A stretch of DNA of 64,000 bases from Flavihumibacter soli (GCF_010692725.1 NZ_JAAFZB010000094.1:186001-250000), one strand, 5' to 3'. Numbered from the stretch's first letter, positions 1-7,677 are shown. Program-made: numbers and translations. Notes: generated from the sequence alone by a model not told the origin.

Positions 1-868
1 AGTTCTCCCGGCTGGATTCGAGGATCTTTGTGTCCAACAATATCGAACTTTCAGGCTGCTTATAATCTTTTGCCCCGCCCAACTCACTGTAACCAATACC
101 GGAAGTCAGTGAAACCTTATCTGATAAAGCATACAACATATTTAAGCTATAACCTAACGTTAACTTACTGCTTGCACCATAGGCCGGAACTACCGCAACC
201 TTAAACCCCCACTTATCCTTCGCCTCATTTATCGGTTGCGGGGAATCCTCTAAGCCCTCCCTTATCATTTCATTTTTCAGGAAATTAACAAAATCCTTTT
301 TCGGCCTATCTAAATGAACGAGCTTTTGAGAATTCGCATTCATTGCCTCCAGGTTGCCGGAAATCGTAAATTTAGGCACGTTCAAGGCCACAACGTTAAG
401 TCCCGAAGTATCAACGCCTGTTAACGATAATTCGCTTTCTTCCGATAATGCGGCGGTCTTATCAGGGGCATGTATGGGAATATCCAGATCAGTTGCGATT
501 GCCTGGTTTAATTTAGTTGATACAAGGCTTCGCATGTTATTAACAACCGGCGTATCCACCCTTTCCCTATTCGCTTTCCGGGGCTGCTGGTATTCGGGCT
601 CATTATATTGTTTAGTTTTGGTTACTTCTACCGGCGTATTGTTGCCGTACAGGTTGTAGAACAGATATATCCCGTTACCAATTAAAAGTAAAGCGGCCGC
701 ACTGCTCAATATTCTTCTCCAGAATATCCCCGATCGTTTAGTACTCTCCTGCCTGTTAAAATTCTCCCACGCACCCGGAGCATAGGGCTCGGCATTTTCG
801 ACCAGGCTTTCCCGGATATAATCTATTAGTTCGTCGGGAGACTGCTTCTTATGATGACTTGATTGCAT
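1..868 (-). CDS. Partial outer-membrane beta-barrel protein with cytoplasmic N-terminus; candidate dual-membrane anti-sigma factor
   Basis: The reading frame is open from an ATG at 868 to the window edge, giving 289 visible codons; the C-terminus is cut off. The N-terminal 48 or so residues are hydrophilic and lack a signal peptide. One hydrophobic segment follows at about residues 52-71, then a polar Asn/Thr/Pro-rich linker to about 210. From there alternating aromatic strands typical of Bacteroidota outer-membrane barrels begin (DKWGFKVAVVPAYG, then LGYSLNMLYALSD). The gene overlaps the upstream ECF sigma gene by 20 nt, so the two are translationally linked. A cytosolic head, one inner-membrane helix, a linker and an outer-membrane barrel match the dual-membrane-spanning anti-sigma (Dma) architecture described in Bacteroides. 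The anti-sigma role is inferred from position and topology, because the head shows no classical zinc anti-sigma motif. A plain PorT-like barrel annotation is the alternative. Confidence 0.75.
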   Translation of the reverse strand, partial: MQSSHHKKQSPDELIDYIRESLVENAEPYAPGAWENFNRQESTKRSGIFWRRILSSAAALLLIGNGIYLFYNLYGNNTPVEVTKTKQYNEPEYQQPRKANRERVDTPVVNNMRSLVSTKLNQAIATDLDIPIHAPDKTAALSEESELSLTGVDTSGLNVVALNVPKFTISGNLEAMNANSQKLVHLDRPKKDFVNFLKNEMIREGLEDSPQPINEAKDKWGFKVAVVPAYGASSKLTLGYSLNMLYALSDKVSLTSGIGYSELGGAKDYKQPESSILLDTKILESSREN

Positions 869-1424
869 AGGCTTGGACTAAAGTTTTCGAATATAATTCC
901 CGGAGTTTATTTTTTGCCCGTGTCAGATACACCCTGCTCGAGCTTGTCGGAATTTTCATCAGGTCGGATATCTCATCATGGGTATACCCTTCAATTTCAT
1001 ACATATTGAAGATCAAACGGTGCATTTCAGGTAACGAATTCAGCATTTCTAAAATATCATTGACACTTAATTTATCCAGGACACTAAGTTCTGAGACCGG
1101 CTCATTTACATCTGTAATATCATCGATATATAAAAAGGTCTTTTTACTCCTCAAAAAGTCAATAGCGGTCCGGGAGGAGATCTTTGCGATCCAGCCTTTG
1201 AATGCCTTGTTGAGATTTTCCGGATCTTTCGGGAAGGAAAACTGGGAGATATTTTTAAAGATCTTTACAAAGTTGTCATTTACTAATTCTTCGCAGTCAT
1301 ACCGATCGTTTACATACCGGGCTACTACCGCCATCGAATAGCCATAGAACGTCTTGTAAATTATTTCCTTACTCCTGCTGTCCTGTATTATGCAGCCAAG
1401 CAATTCATTCTCAAGTCTGAGCAT
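849..1424 (-). CDS. ECF-type RNA polymerase sigma-70 factor
   Basis: This 191-residue protein is the usual size of an extracytoplasmic-function sigma factor. Region 2 lies at about residues 25-95 (VARYVNDRYDCEELVNDNF, then KGWIAKISSRTAIDFLRSKK). Region 4 lies at about 120-180 and contains the helix-turn-helix around EGYTHDEISDLMKIP followed by SSSRVYLTRAKNKLRELY. It should direct RNA polymerase to a small regulon, probably for envelope stress or nutrient response. Its 3' end overlaps the start of the downstream barrel/anti-sigma candidate by 20 nt, which is typical of a sigma and its regulator expressed together. No target promoter can be assigned from this window. Confidence 0.93.
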   Translation of the reverse strand: MLRLENELLGCIIQDSRSKEIIYKTFYGYSMAVVARYVNDRYDCEELVNDNFVKIFKNISQFSFPKDPENLNKAFKGWIAKISSRTAIDFLRSKKTFLYIDDITDVNEPVSELSVLDKLSVNDILEMLNSLPEMHRLIFNMYEIEGYTHDEISDLMKIPTSSSRVYLTRAKNKLRELYSKTLVQAYAIKSS

Positions 1425-1562
1425 ACTTAATTAGCAGAATTAAGAACATCACTTGTCGTATCCGGATAGATCGAAAACAATATTTGGATGATTGTCAATG
1501 AGATAGGCTATTAATGTATTCCTTACCTCCTTAATAAACGAGAAGAAGGTCTGTACGGATTT

Positions 1563-1589
1563 AAAAATGCCGGCCCCGGCGGGACCGGC
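1563..1589 (-). terminator. Intrinsic terminator of the DUF4397 lipoprotein gene
   Basis: Read on the minus strand, a 9-bp G+C-rich stem (arms 1581-1589 and 1569-1577, one G-U pair) with a 3-nt loop is followed by a T-run (A-tract at 1563-1567 on the plus strand). It begins 9 nt past the stop codon of the lipoprotein gene. Confidence 0.75.
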
Positions 1590-1597
1590 TTGCAGTA

Positions 1598-2302
1598 CTA
1601 CTTGTGTGTAAAAACGGCAACTCCCAATTTTGTATCGTCAGTGGCAGCAATAAGTCCTTTAACCCAGATGGTATAGATCTTACCGGCCTCAATTTTCACG
1701 TCCCCGGTTGTCGCTACAATTGCACCGCCTGTTTGATTTTTAACATTAAAGGTTACTTTTTCAGCTGCGTCTATTGACAGGAACTCAGAAGATCCTTTAA
1801 ATGCCTTATTGGTGACGAGATCAGTTGTACTACCAGCGATAACCAGGTTTAAAGCCGGCGCATCAGGGCTTACATTTACAAAACGAACTCTGGCTTTACC
1901 AGCTGCCGGCTTCGACAGATCGTCTTTTAATAAGAGGTACTTCAAAGTTTCAGTCTTGTCGATCACAAACAGGGAATAGCCCACCTGCGGTTTCAGGGTC
2001 ATCGTATCGGACAAGAGTGGTGCTGTAAGACCCTTTTTAGTAATTACCACCTTGCGGTTTCCGGAAGAAACATCCAGGTAGTCAATCTTATTTGTGTAGG
2101 AAAAATCTGCGGCATTAGCCTTTTTCGTATCGACAAAAACATCGAATTTTTCAGCCGAGGGCGAAGCATGTATAACGCTTAAGCCGGATACTTGCACCGG
2201 ATTTGAATCGTCGTCTTTTTTACATGATACCAGGGCAACAGATAAGGTAATTGCTGCAACGATAATCTTAGATGTTGCTTTAAACGTGTTTGAAATTTTC
2301 AT
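1598..2302 (-). CDS. DUF4397-domain lipoprotein
   Basis: The start at 2302 gives 234 residues opening with a lipoprotein signal peptide whose lipobox ends at Cys27 (VALVSC, followed by Lys and Asp residues). A longer in-frame extension to 2539 exists but reads as non-protein sequence and would bury the signal peptide. The mature part has two beta-rich repeats. The first begins at SGLSVIHASPSAEKFDVFVD and the second at KARVRFVNVSPDAPALNLV, which is the hallmark of DUF4397 (VRxxNxSPDAPxLDV). The family is lipid-anchored at the cell surface or periplasm and has no known biochemical activity. The gene stands alone with its own terminator. Confidence 0.88.
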   Translation of the reverse strand: MKISNTFKATSKIIVAAITLSVALVSCKKDDDSNPVQVSGLSVIHASPSAEKFDVFVDTKKANAADFSYTNKIDYLDVSSGNRKVVITKKGLTAPLLSDTMTLKPQVGYSLFVIDKTETLKYLLLKDDLSKPAAGKARVRFVNVSPDAPALNLVIAGSTTDLVTNKAFKGSSEFLSIDAAEKVTFNVKNQTGGAIVATTGDVKIEAGKIYTIWVKGLIAATDDTKLGVAVFTHK

Positions 2303-2675
2303 GATTAGTTTTTTAGAAATAAATAGTTTCAGGATACGGCCGTTACCTTTTGCTTTTAAAACGAGGGTCGCAGAGGAAACGCTACAGCGAATTCTATTTC
2401 TTTCATTAAGGAACCACAGCAAAAATGCCGGGTCAATCGTTAAGGGTATGCACGCTGGTATTCTTAAATAATCATCTGCCCGATTGTGATGTATGCAGGA
2501 AAGCGCGTAATGATCTGCCATCAAAAGTGTTAAAAGCAACCCAGGAAGTTCTGTTATCTTCTGAAGCGACGGATTATTACTTTTGCATTGCAGGATCCCC
2601 CATTTGGCATCGGTCCAGAAATCGATCGTTGTGAGATAAATAATTCATAACCCGATACACATAAATTCAATTACC
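2303..2675. other. Divergent spacer between the DUF4397 gene and msrA
   Basis: This 373-nt spacer must hold the promoters of both divergent genes. A match to the Bacteroidota -7 element TAnnTTTG lies at 2578-2585 (TACTTTTG), 90 nt before msrA, but no clear TTTG -33 element is paired with it. Short open frames in both directions read as non-protein sequence. I see no repeat or RNA gene. Confidence 0.4.
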
Positions 2676-3161
2676 ATGAATACAGAAACCGCAATATTTG
2701 CCTCTGGATGTTTCTGGGGCACAGAGTATTATTTCAGGAAAGCTGAAGGAGTTATTTCTACCGCAGTGGGATATATAGGAGGCTCCACCGAAAATCCCAG
2801 CTATGAAGAGGTGTGTTCGGGTCTTACAGGCCATGCTGAAGCTACAGAGATCACCTATGATCCGGCAAAAACGTCTTACGAAAACCTGGTTAAGCTCTTT
2901 TATGAGACCCATGATCCCGGACAGATGGATGGGCAGGGTCCGGATATTGGCTCTCAATACCGCTCAGGGATTTTTTACCTGAATGATAAACAAAAAGAGA
3001 TCGCAAAAAGAGTAACGGAACAGTTGAAAGCCAAAGGTTACCCCGTCGTCACTGAATTAACAAAGGCCGGGCCTTTTTACAAGGCGGAAAATTACCATCA
3101 AAATTATTATGGTAATGGTGGCGGAACACCCTATTGCCACAGTTATGAAAAGAAATTCTGA
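2676..3161 (+). CDS. msrA: Peptide methionine-(S)-S-oxide reductase
   Basis: This 161-residue MsrA reduces the S epimer of methionine sulfoxide, free or in proteins, using thioredoxin. The signature GCFWGTEYYF begins at residue 11 and places the catalytic cysteine at Cys12. The other family blocks are present: GVISTAVGYIGG, NPSYEEVCSGLTGHAEATEI, HDPGQMDGQGPDIGSQYRS, and AENYHQNYY near the C-terminus. No signal peptide is present, so it acts in the cytoplasm. It is a single-domain MsrA with no MsrB fusion and no msrB neighbour. The gene is monocistronic, with about 490 nt before the next gene. Confidence 0.97.
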   Translation: MNTETAIFASGCFWGTEYYFRKAEGVISTAVGYIGGSTENPSYEEVCSGLTGHAEATEITYDPAKTSYENLVKLFYETHDPGQMDGQGPDIGSQYRSGIFYLNDKQKEIAKRVTEQLKAKGYPVVTELTKAGPFYKAENYHQNYYGNGGGTPYCHSYEKKF

Positions 3162-3651
3162 TCAAGAAAACATGAATGCTCATTAATGTCACCTTTGAAT
3201 CCCCGCTCATGGGAATTAAAATTGAGGCAATCTGCTATGCAGAATTTCTTTAATGCATTCTAATTAACGGAACCCTTGCCAAACAAGAATAATTCTCTAA
3301 TTCCCGGGATAGCTTTATGGTTAATACATTAGTTTTCATGTTATTAAAAGTTAAAACCTAATAGGTATACGAAAAAAATTTAGTTAAAAATTCTTGACGA
3401 TTTTCACTTATTTGGTAGCTTTAACCATAGCGAAACAATTCTCCCGAACCCCGATTTAAACTCCTGTAGCTAGTTTTTTAGACTTACCTTTTACAGTCAG
3501 GAGCTCCTTTTTTTCTTAGTGGTTTTTATTCCCTCTTAGCATTTATGCTGAGACTAGATTGAAGCTTATCCCGATTTCCCAAGCTCGCATAATCTGTTTT
3601 TATAATACTGATTGATGCAAATCCCCTGTCACCAATTTTAAATTTAATATA
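3162..3651. other. 490-nt spacer with candidate promoter and structured leader before the epoxide hydrolase gene
   Basis: A TTG at 3394-3396 and TAGCTTTA at 3416-3423, 19 nt apart, fit the Bacteroidota promoter pattern with one mismatch. The predicted transcript then contains inverted arms at 3461-3466 and 3498-3503, overlapping a palindrome at 3499-3508 that runs into a T-tract to 3514. This could be an attenuator-like leader. No coding sequence is recognisable. Confidence 0.4.
3394..3423 (+). promoter_or_regulatory. Candidate Bacteroidota sigma-A promoter for the epoxide hydrolase gene
   Basis: The -33-like TTG at 3394 is separated by 19 nt from the -7-like TAGCTTTA at 3416 (consensus TAnnTTTG, last base mismatched). 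It would give a leader of about 220 nt before the ATG at 3652. Spacing is good but the match is imperfect. Confidence 0.35.
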
Positions 3652-4866
3652 ATGGAAAACAGTGAAAGCGCAACCGCTCCAACAATGGAAATGGAAGAAA
3701 TCCGGTCCTTCCACTTTAACGCTCCGCAAACTGATCTTGATGATTTGAAGCGCCGCATTTTAGCTACCAGGTGGCCTGAAAAAGAACCTGTCAACGATCA
3801 GACGCAGGGTGTCCCCCTGGCGACTATGAAGGCACTAGCAAAGTATTGGGCTACGGAGTACGACTGGCGTAAAGTGGAAGCAAAACTGGATGCTTTGCCG
3901 CAGTTTATCACAGAAATTGACGGGCTTGACATTCATTTTGTTCACGTCAAATCGAAACACGAAAATGCGTTACCCATCATCGTTACACACGGGTGGCCGG
4001 GTTCGATCATCGAGCAAATGAAAATCATTGAACCCCTTACAGATCCTACTGCCTATGGTGGTAAAGCTGAAGATTCTTTTGATGTGGTCGTCCCATCTAT
4101 GCCCGGTTATGGATTTTCAGGAAAGCCCAGCACTACCGGCTGGGGTCCGGACAAAATCGCCTATGCATGGGTAACATTGATGAAGCGCCTGGGATACGAG
4201 AAATTTGTTGCGCAAGGTGGCGATTGGGGTGGTCTTATCACGGATGTAATGGCTGTACAGTCACCCGAGAATGTCCTGGGCATGGCCACGAATTTTCCTT
4301 GCGCTGTTCCACCTGAAATCAATAATGCAGCTTTTGCCGGATTGCCAGCACCAGAGGGCCTTTCAGCCGAGGAAAAAAAGGCTTACGACCAATTGAGCTT
4401 TTCATACAAGCACGTTTCTTATGCCTTCATCATGGGATCGCGTCCACAGACCCTGCTCGCAACGGCGGATTCGCCTGTAGGCCTCGCTACTATATTTCTT
4501 GACCACGACCAGCCTAGTTTGGCGCTCATCTCCCGGGTATTCGTCGAAGGGAAGTCTGAGGGGCTTACACGGGATGATGTTCTTGACAACATCACCCTTA
4601 CCTGGTTGACGAACACAGCGGTTTCCGGGTATCGTCTCTATTTGGAAAACAAACATCCATTTGTGGCTCCATTCGGTGTTAAGGTCCCGGTTGTCGTGAG
4701 CGCTTTTCCTGACGAACTCTACCAGGCTCCGCGAACTTGGGCAGAGAAAGCATATCCCAACATGGTCTATTACAAGAAACATGATAAGGGCGGACACTTT
4801 GCTGCCTGGGAACAACCCGAGCTCCTCGTCAACGATATTCGGGAAGGGTTCAGATCATTGCGATAA
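3652..4866 (+). CDS. Epoxide hydrolase, microsomal type (EHN + alpha/beta-hydrolase)
   Basis: This 404-residue enzyme would hydrolyse epoxides to vicinal diols through a covalent ester intermediate. An EHN (epoxide hydrolase N-terminal) domain spans about residues 14-125 (FHFNAPQTDLDDLKRRI, then the W-P-E stretch) and is followed by the alpha/beta-hydrolase core. The oxyanion motif HGWPGS begins at His113. The nucleophile is Asp191 in QGGDWGG, with Asp rather than Ser as expected for epoxide hydrolases. The catalytic base is probably His382 in KGGHFAAWEQPE. There is no signal peptide. It ends just before a strong terminator and is followed on the same strand by the VOC gene; the pair may be a small detoxification cassette. 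The natural substrate cannot be deduced. Confidence 0.9.
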   Translation: MENSESATAPTMEMEEIRSFHFNAPQTDLDDLKRRILATRWPEKEPVNDQTQGVPLATMKALAKYWATEYDWRKVEAKLDALPQFITEIDGLDIHFVHVKSKHENALPIIVTHGWPGSIIEQMKIIEPLTDPTAYGGKAEDSFDVVVPSMPGYGFSGKPSTTGWGPDKIAYAWVTLMKRLGYEKFVAQGGDWGGLITDVMAVQSPENVLGMATNFPCAVPPEINNAAFAGLPAPEGLSAEEKKAYDQLSFSYKHVSYAFIMGSRPQTLLATADSPVGLATIFLDHDQPSLALISRVFVEGKSEGLTRDDVLDNITLTWLTNTAVSGYRLYLENKHPFVAPFGVKVPVVVSAFPDELYQAPRTWAEKAYPNMVYYKKHDKGGHFAAWEQPELLVNDIREGFRSLR

Positions 4867-4877
4867 TAATTGCGAAA

Positions 4878-4906
4878 GACGACGCATAACCTGCGTCGTC
4901 TTTTTT
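4878..4906 (+). terminator. Intrinsic terminator after the epoxide hydrolase gene
   Basis: A perfect 9-bp stem (4878-4886 with 4892-4900), a 5-nt loop and a run of six T form a textbook rho-independent terminator, starting 11 nt past the stop codon. Confidence 0.92.
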
Positions 4907-5077
4907 AATTAAGCTCATCACAGGCTTGCTGGCCAATAAAAACGCATGCGAGCGGCACTTTCCCTATTACCAGATCGCTGAAGGCCTGGGCTACTGAAAT
5001 CAGGCAGTTAAGAAAGTTAAGCCTTGTCTGGAAGGCGGGTAAGTAAACACAAACCAAAAAAATTAAACGAGAGTACA

Positions 5078-5791
5078 ATGGAAACTACAAAAATCGCGAA
5101 AGCAGAATCAGTCGAGATGAAGCTCGAGGTCGGGATTCTATGCGTTTCAGACGTCGCACGTACCAGGGCATTTTACGAGAATCTTGGCTGGCGGCTCGAC
5201 GCTGACTTCGCTTCAGGCGACTTCCATGTCGTCCAAATGACGCCGTATAACTCAGGAGCCTCGATCATCTTCGGTAAAGGACTCAGGTCGAACAAGCCAG
5301 GCTCCCTGGACAGCCTGGTCCTCGCTGTTGACGACGTTGACGCTGCCCGCGATGAATTGATCACCCGCGGTGTTAATATGAGCGAGGTCTTCCATTACTC
5401 CGGCGGCCCATTCAACAGTTCCGTGGGGAACCCGCGCGTCGTCGGTCGCGATCCAGAAGATCGTTCTTACTACTCGTTTGCCTCTTTCGAAGATCCGGAC
5501 GGGAACTGCTGGTTGCTTCAGGAGATCACAACGCGGATTTCCGGCCGAATCTGGGACCAGCCGCAAGCTGCAGACATGGACGTTGCAACCCTCGCCGAAC
5601 TCCTCCACGAGACGGAACAGCACCACGGTAATTACGAGCAGACGCATGGCGAACACCACTGGTGGGACTGGTACGCGCCCTATCTGAGCGCGCGCCAGAA
5701 CGGCAGCCTTCCGACAGATGCAGTCGCAGCCGCAGATCGCTTTATGGACGAGGTCCTTCATGTCCTTCCCCAGTCCGCACCAAAAAACTGA
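5078..5791 (+). CDS. VOC (glyoxalase/bleomycin-resistance/dioxygenase superfamily) protein, probably acquired
   Basis: The ATG at 5078 is chosen because a purine-rich ACGAGAG lies just upstream and homology-like sequence begins soon after; it gives 237 residues. An upstream ATG at 5024 would add 18 poorly conserved residues. Residues 13-150 form a vicinal-oxygen-chelate fold: VGILCVSDVARTRAFYENLG at the start, VVQMTPYNSGASIIFG in the middle and SFEDPDGNCWLLQEI at the end. A C-terminal extension of about 80 residues has HETEQHHGNYEQTHGEHHWWDWYAPYLSAR-like sequence, seen in VOC proteins of Proteobacteria and Actinobacteria. Its function is unknown. Of the 44 codons from 5111, about two thirds end in G or C, unlike the A+T-rich neighbours, which suggests horizontal transfer. 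The high G+C also creates a long spurious antisense frame. Confidence 0.85.
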   Translation: METTKIAKAESVEMKLEVGILCVSDVARTRAFYENLGWRLDADFASGDFHVVQMTPYNSGASIIFGKGLRSNKPGSLDSLVLAVDDVDAARDELITRGVNMSEVFHYSGGPFNSSVGNPRVVGRDPEDRSYYSFASFEDPDGNCWLLQEITTRISGRIWDQPQAADMDVATLAELLHETEQHHGNYEQTHGEHHWWDWYAPYLSARQNGSLPTDAVAAADRFMDEVLHVLPQSAPKN

Positions 5792-5887
5792 CAATACTAC
5801 TGGTTCATGGCTTTGAAGATAAGGACGGACCTCCGGATCTGAATTCCGCCCATCCGACACCCGAGTATTTTTGATTCAAGCTAAGCA

Positions 5888-5957
5888 TTCCTATAGGTCA
5901 TGTAGCACTCAGGTAAAGGTTAGGCCACCAATTTGGTGGCCTAACCACTAGCAGACC
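5888..5957 (+). repeat. Structured 61-70-nt intergenic element, copy 1
   Basis: The core is 5897-5957: a 21-nt conserved left flank (5897-5917), a perfect 13-bp stem (5918-5930 with 5934-5946), a 3-nt loop, one variable base and the conserved 10-mer CTAGCAGACC (5948-5957). Copy 2 at 58810-58870 has the same length and architecture. The lower 5 bp of the stem (GGTTA/TAACC) are identical, but the upper 8 bp differ in sequence while remaining fully paired. Similarity continues about 9 nt further left (5888-5896). It lies between a stop codon and the next plus-strand gene. I do not recognise a known RNA family. Confidence 0.85.
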
Positions 5958-6071
5958 ACTGCCAGACCTCAAGCTGTTGGCTTCCACTCTGAGAGCTGAT
6001 CAGGGAAAATGTCCTGGTGCCCTTTGAAGATCTTTACCTGTTTTTTAACTTTAAGGTATAAAGTTTACAAA

Positions 6072-6764
6072 ATGGCAATTCAATTAAATACAGCATATAC
6101 CGGGCGCATAAATGATATCATCTATTACGAACGTCTCGGAGATTACCTGCTCCGCACAGTGCCGATGCAGGCGACTAATTCCATCAGGTCGGCATCTGCC
6201 TTTGGCAAAGCGGCCTCCGCGGCCAGAAAACTGCGGGTCCTGCTTGCACCCCTCATTCCCAATCCCAGGGATAAGGCTATGCAGAACCGCCTGACGGTTG
6301 CCGTGAGGCAGTTCCTCGCCACGGCCGAAAATGGATCGGTCACAGATCTGCAGAACAACCCGCTGGCGGGATTTAGCTTCGCTGCCGACACGGCTTTGCG
6401 CGCGAGCTTGCTGTTTCCTTTGGATATCGTTGAGACGGCGGAAGGCACGATCAGCATAGGTATTCCGGCAATTAATCCCCTGGCGGCTATCACCGCCCCG
6501 GCCGGAACGACCAGGGTGGTGCTCAGCTTCATTTCAGTGACGATTCACCCGGATAATGAACTGGCCTTTGCATCCAGCCCGGTACTGCTTGAGATCCCTT
6601 ATGCCGATGGTGTACTGGATTCCCAAACTTTGGAACTGGACTCCGGATCGATGCCAGGTGGCATATCGGTTGTGGCGGTGTCAGTGAGCTATTGGGACGC
6701 GGCCAGCCTGATCAATGCGGCTGGAATTAAATCGGGTGAAATCCTGTTCGCTGTTTCTTCCTAA
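6072..6764 (+). CDS. Hypothetical protein, 230 residues
   Basis: I do not recognise the family. The start at 6072 is preferred over an in-frame ATG at 6009, because the extra 21 residues read as non-protein sequence and end in another Met. The protein lacks a signal peptide and membrane helices. The N-terminal half is basic and Ala-rich (ASAFGKAASAARKLRVLL; residues about 40-60), with a charged stretch near PNPRDKAMQNRL. The C-terminal half is rich in small and beta-branched residues (AGTTRVVLSFISVTIHP; ISVVAVSVSYWDAASL), suggesting a beta-sandwich. It sits 8 nt upstream of the GDSL hydrolase gene and is probably co-transcribed with it. Structured element copy 1 lies about 115 nt upstream. 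Confidence 0.7.
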   Translation: MAIQLNTAYTGRINDIIYYERLGDYLLRTVPMQATNSIRSASAFGKAASAARKLRVLLAPLIPNPRDKAMQNRLTVAVRQFLATAENGSVTDLQNNPLAGFSFAADTALRASLLFPLDIVETAEGTISIGIPAINPLAAITAPAGTTRVVLSFISVTIHPDNELAFASSPVLLEIPYADGVLDSQTLELDSGSMPGGISVVAVSVSYWDAASLINAAGIKSGEILFAVSS

Positions 6765-6772
6765 ATAAGCCC

Positions 6773-7390
6773 ATGACAAACTGCTTATTTTTCGGAGACA
6801 GCATTACTTACGGGGAATACGATGGCATCTCAGGAGGCTGGGTTGATATACTAAAGAGATATTGCCACTCCCGGTATCAAGAAAATAGGAATGAAGTGAA
6901 TGTATTCAATTTAGGAATCGGCGGAGAAACGACGGCGGGGCTTTTAAAAAGATTGGATGTGGAATCCAATGTCAGAAAGTCGCCCGACGAAAACTTAATA
7001 TTCATTTCCTATGGAGCAAACGATCTGGCGATATTAAATGGAGAACAGCTTGTTGTTCCGGAAAAATTTAGAGAAAATCTTATTACAGCGGTTTCCAAAG
7101 CAAAGGCACTTACTGAACATATATTTTTGATCAGCGCTTTACCTGTTTCTGAAAGAATAGACGGAATTACGGTTGCTTCCGGCAAATTGAGAACCAACGA
7201 AACAGTGATCGCTTATAACCAGATAATTGCCGAGGTAGCTTCAGTAAGCCGCGTTGAATACATTGATGTGTATTCTATTTTTTTCAAGGATAAGGAGAAT
7301 CTGATTTCTAAGGATGGGGTGCATCCAAACGAGCATGGATATAAATTGATCTCGGAATTTGTGAAACCAATTATTGAGAAATATTTGTAA
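6773..7390 (+). CDS. SGNH/GDSL-family hydrolase
   Basis: This is a 205-residue single-domain serine esterase/lipase-like enzyme. Block I is GDSITYG with the nucleophile Ser10. Block II glycine is in NLGIGGETTAG, block III is SYGANDLAIL (Asn of the oxyanion hole), and block V is DGVHPNEHGYK, supplying the Asp and His. All four catalytic positions are therefore present. The lack of a signal peptide suggests a cytoplasmic acyl-esterase, for example on a lipid or acetylated sugar. The substrate is unknown. It follows the hypothetical gene by 8 nt. Confidence 0.92.
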   Translation: MTNCLFFGDSITYGEYDGISGGWVDILKRYCHSRYQENRNEVNVFNLGIGGETTAGLLKRLDVESNVRKSPDENLIFISYGANDLAILNGEQLVVPEKFRENLITAVSKAKALTEHIFLISALPVSERIDGITVASGKLRTNETVIAYNQIIAEVASVSRVEYIDVYSIFFKDKENLISKDGVHPNEHGYKLISEFVKPIIEKYL

Positions 7391-7556
7391 ATAGCATAAC
7401 TCTTTTTCTACAGTACTCTTCAGAAAGCATAGTTCCAAATTGAAATCTAGAGGATATTTTAGAAAGTGATATATTCACTTATTCGTAATTCTTCCAGCAC
7501 TAAAAGGTCAATAAGCCACCCTTTTTCTATTTGCACAAGGAATTATTTTTCGGAAA

Positions 7557-7590
7557 TCCTACCGTTCACTAAGTAATTCCTACCGTTCAC
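7557..7590 (+). promoter_or_regulatory. Tandem direct-repeat operator, LytTR type
   Basis: The 13-mer TCCTACCGTTCAC occurs twice, at 7557-7569 and 7578-7590, exactly 21 bp apart (two helical turns). Core ACCGTTCA and the two-turn spacing match the tandem sites bound by LytTR-domain response regulators such as AgrA and AlgR. A TATCTTG at 7623-7629 could be the -7 element, and the lipoprotein gene begins at 7678. No LytTR regulator gene lies in the window, so binding is inferred. Confidence 0.6.
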
Positions 7591-7677
7591 CCTTTTTATT
7601 GCCTTAATATCGGGTGCTCGTGTATCTTGCTAAAAACCCTTAGGTATTTCTATTCTACAATTAAAACCCGTTACACT

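Noticed and set aside
2303-2539. 79-codon N-terminal extension of the DUF4397 gene
   Set aside because: The extension reads as non-protein sequence and would place a lipoprotein signal peptide in the interior, so the start at 2302 was used.
2425-2634. 69-codon plus-strand frame upstream of msrA
   Set aside because: Odd composition, no start-site signal and no recognisable family; it lies in the divergent promoter spacer.
5252-5860. Long antisense open frame (202 codons) opposite the VOC gene
   Set aside because: It results from the high G+C of the VOC gene, has no recognisable domain, and the sense strand gives a clear VOC fold.
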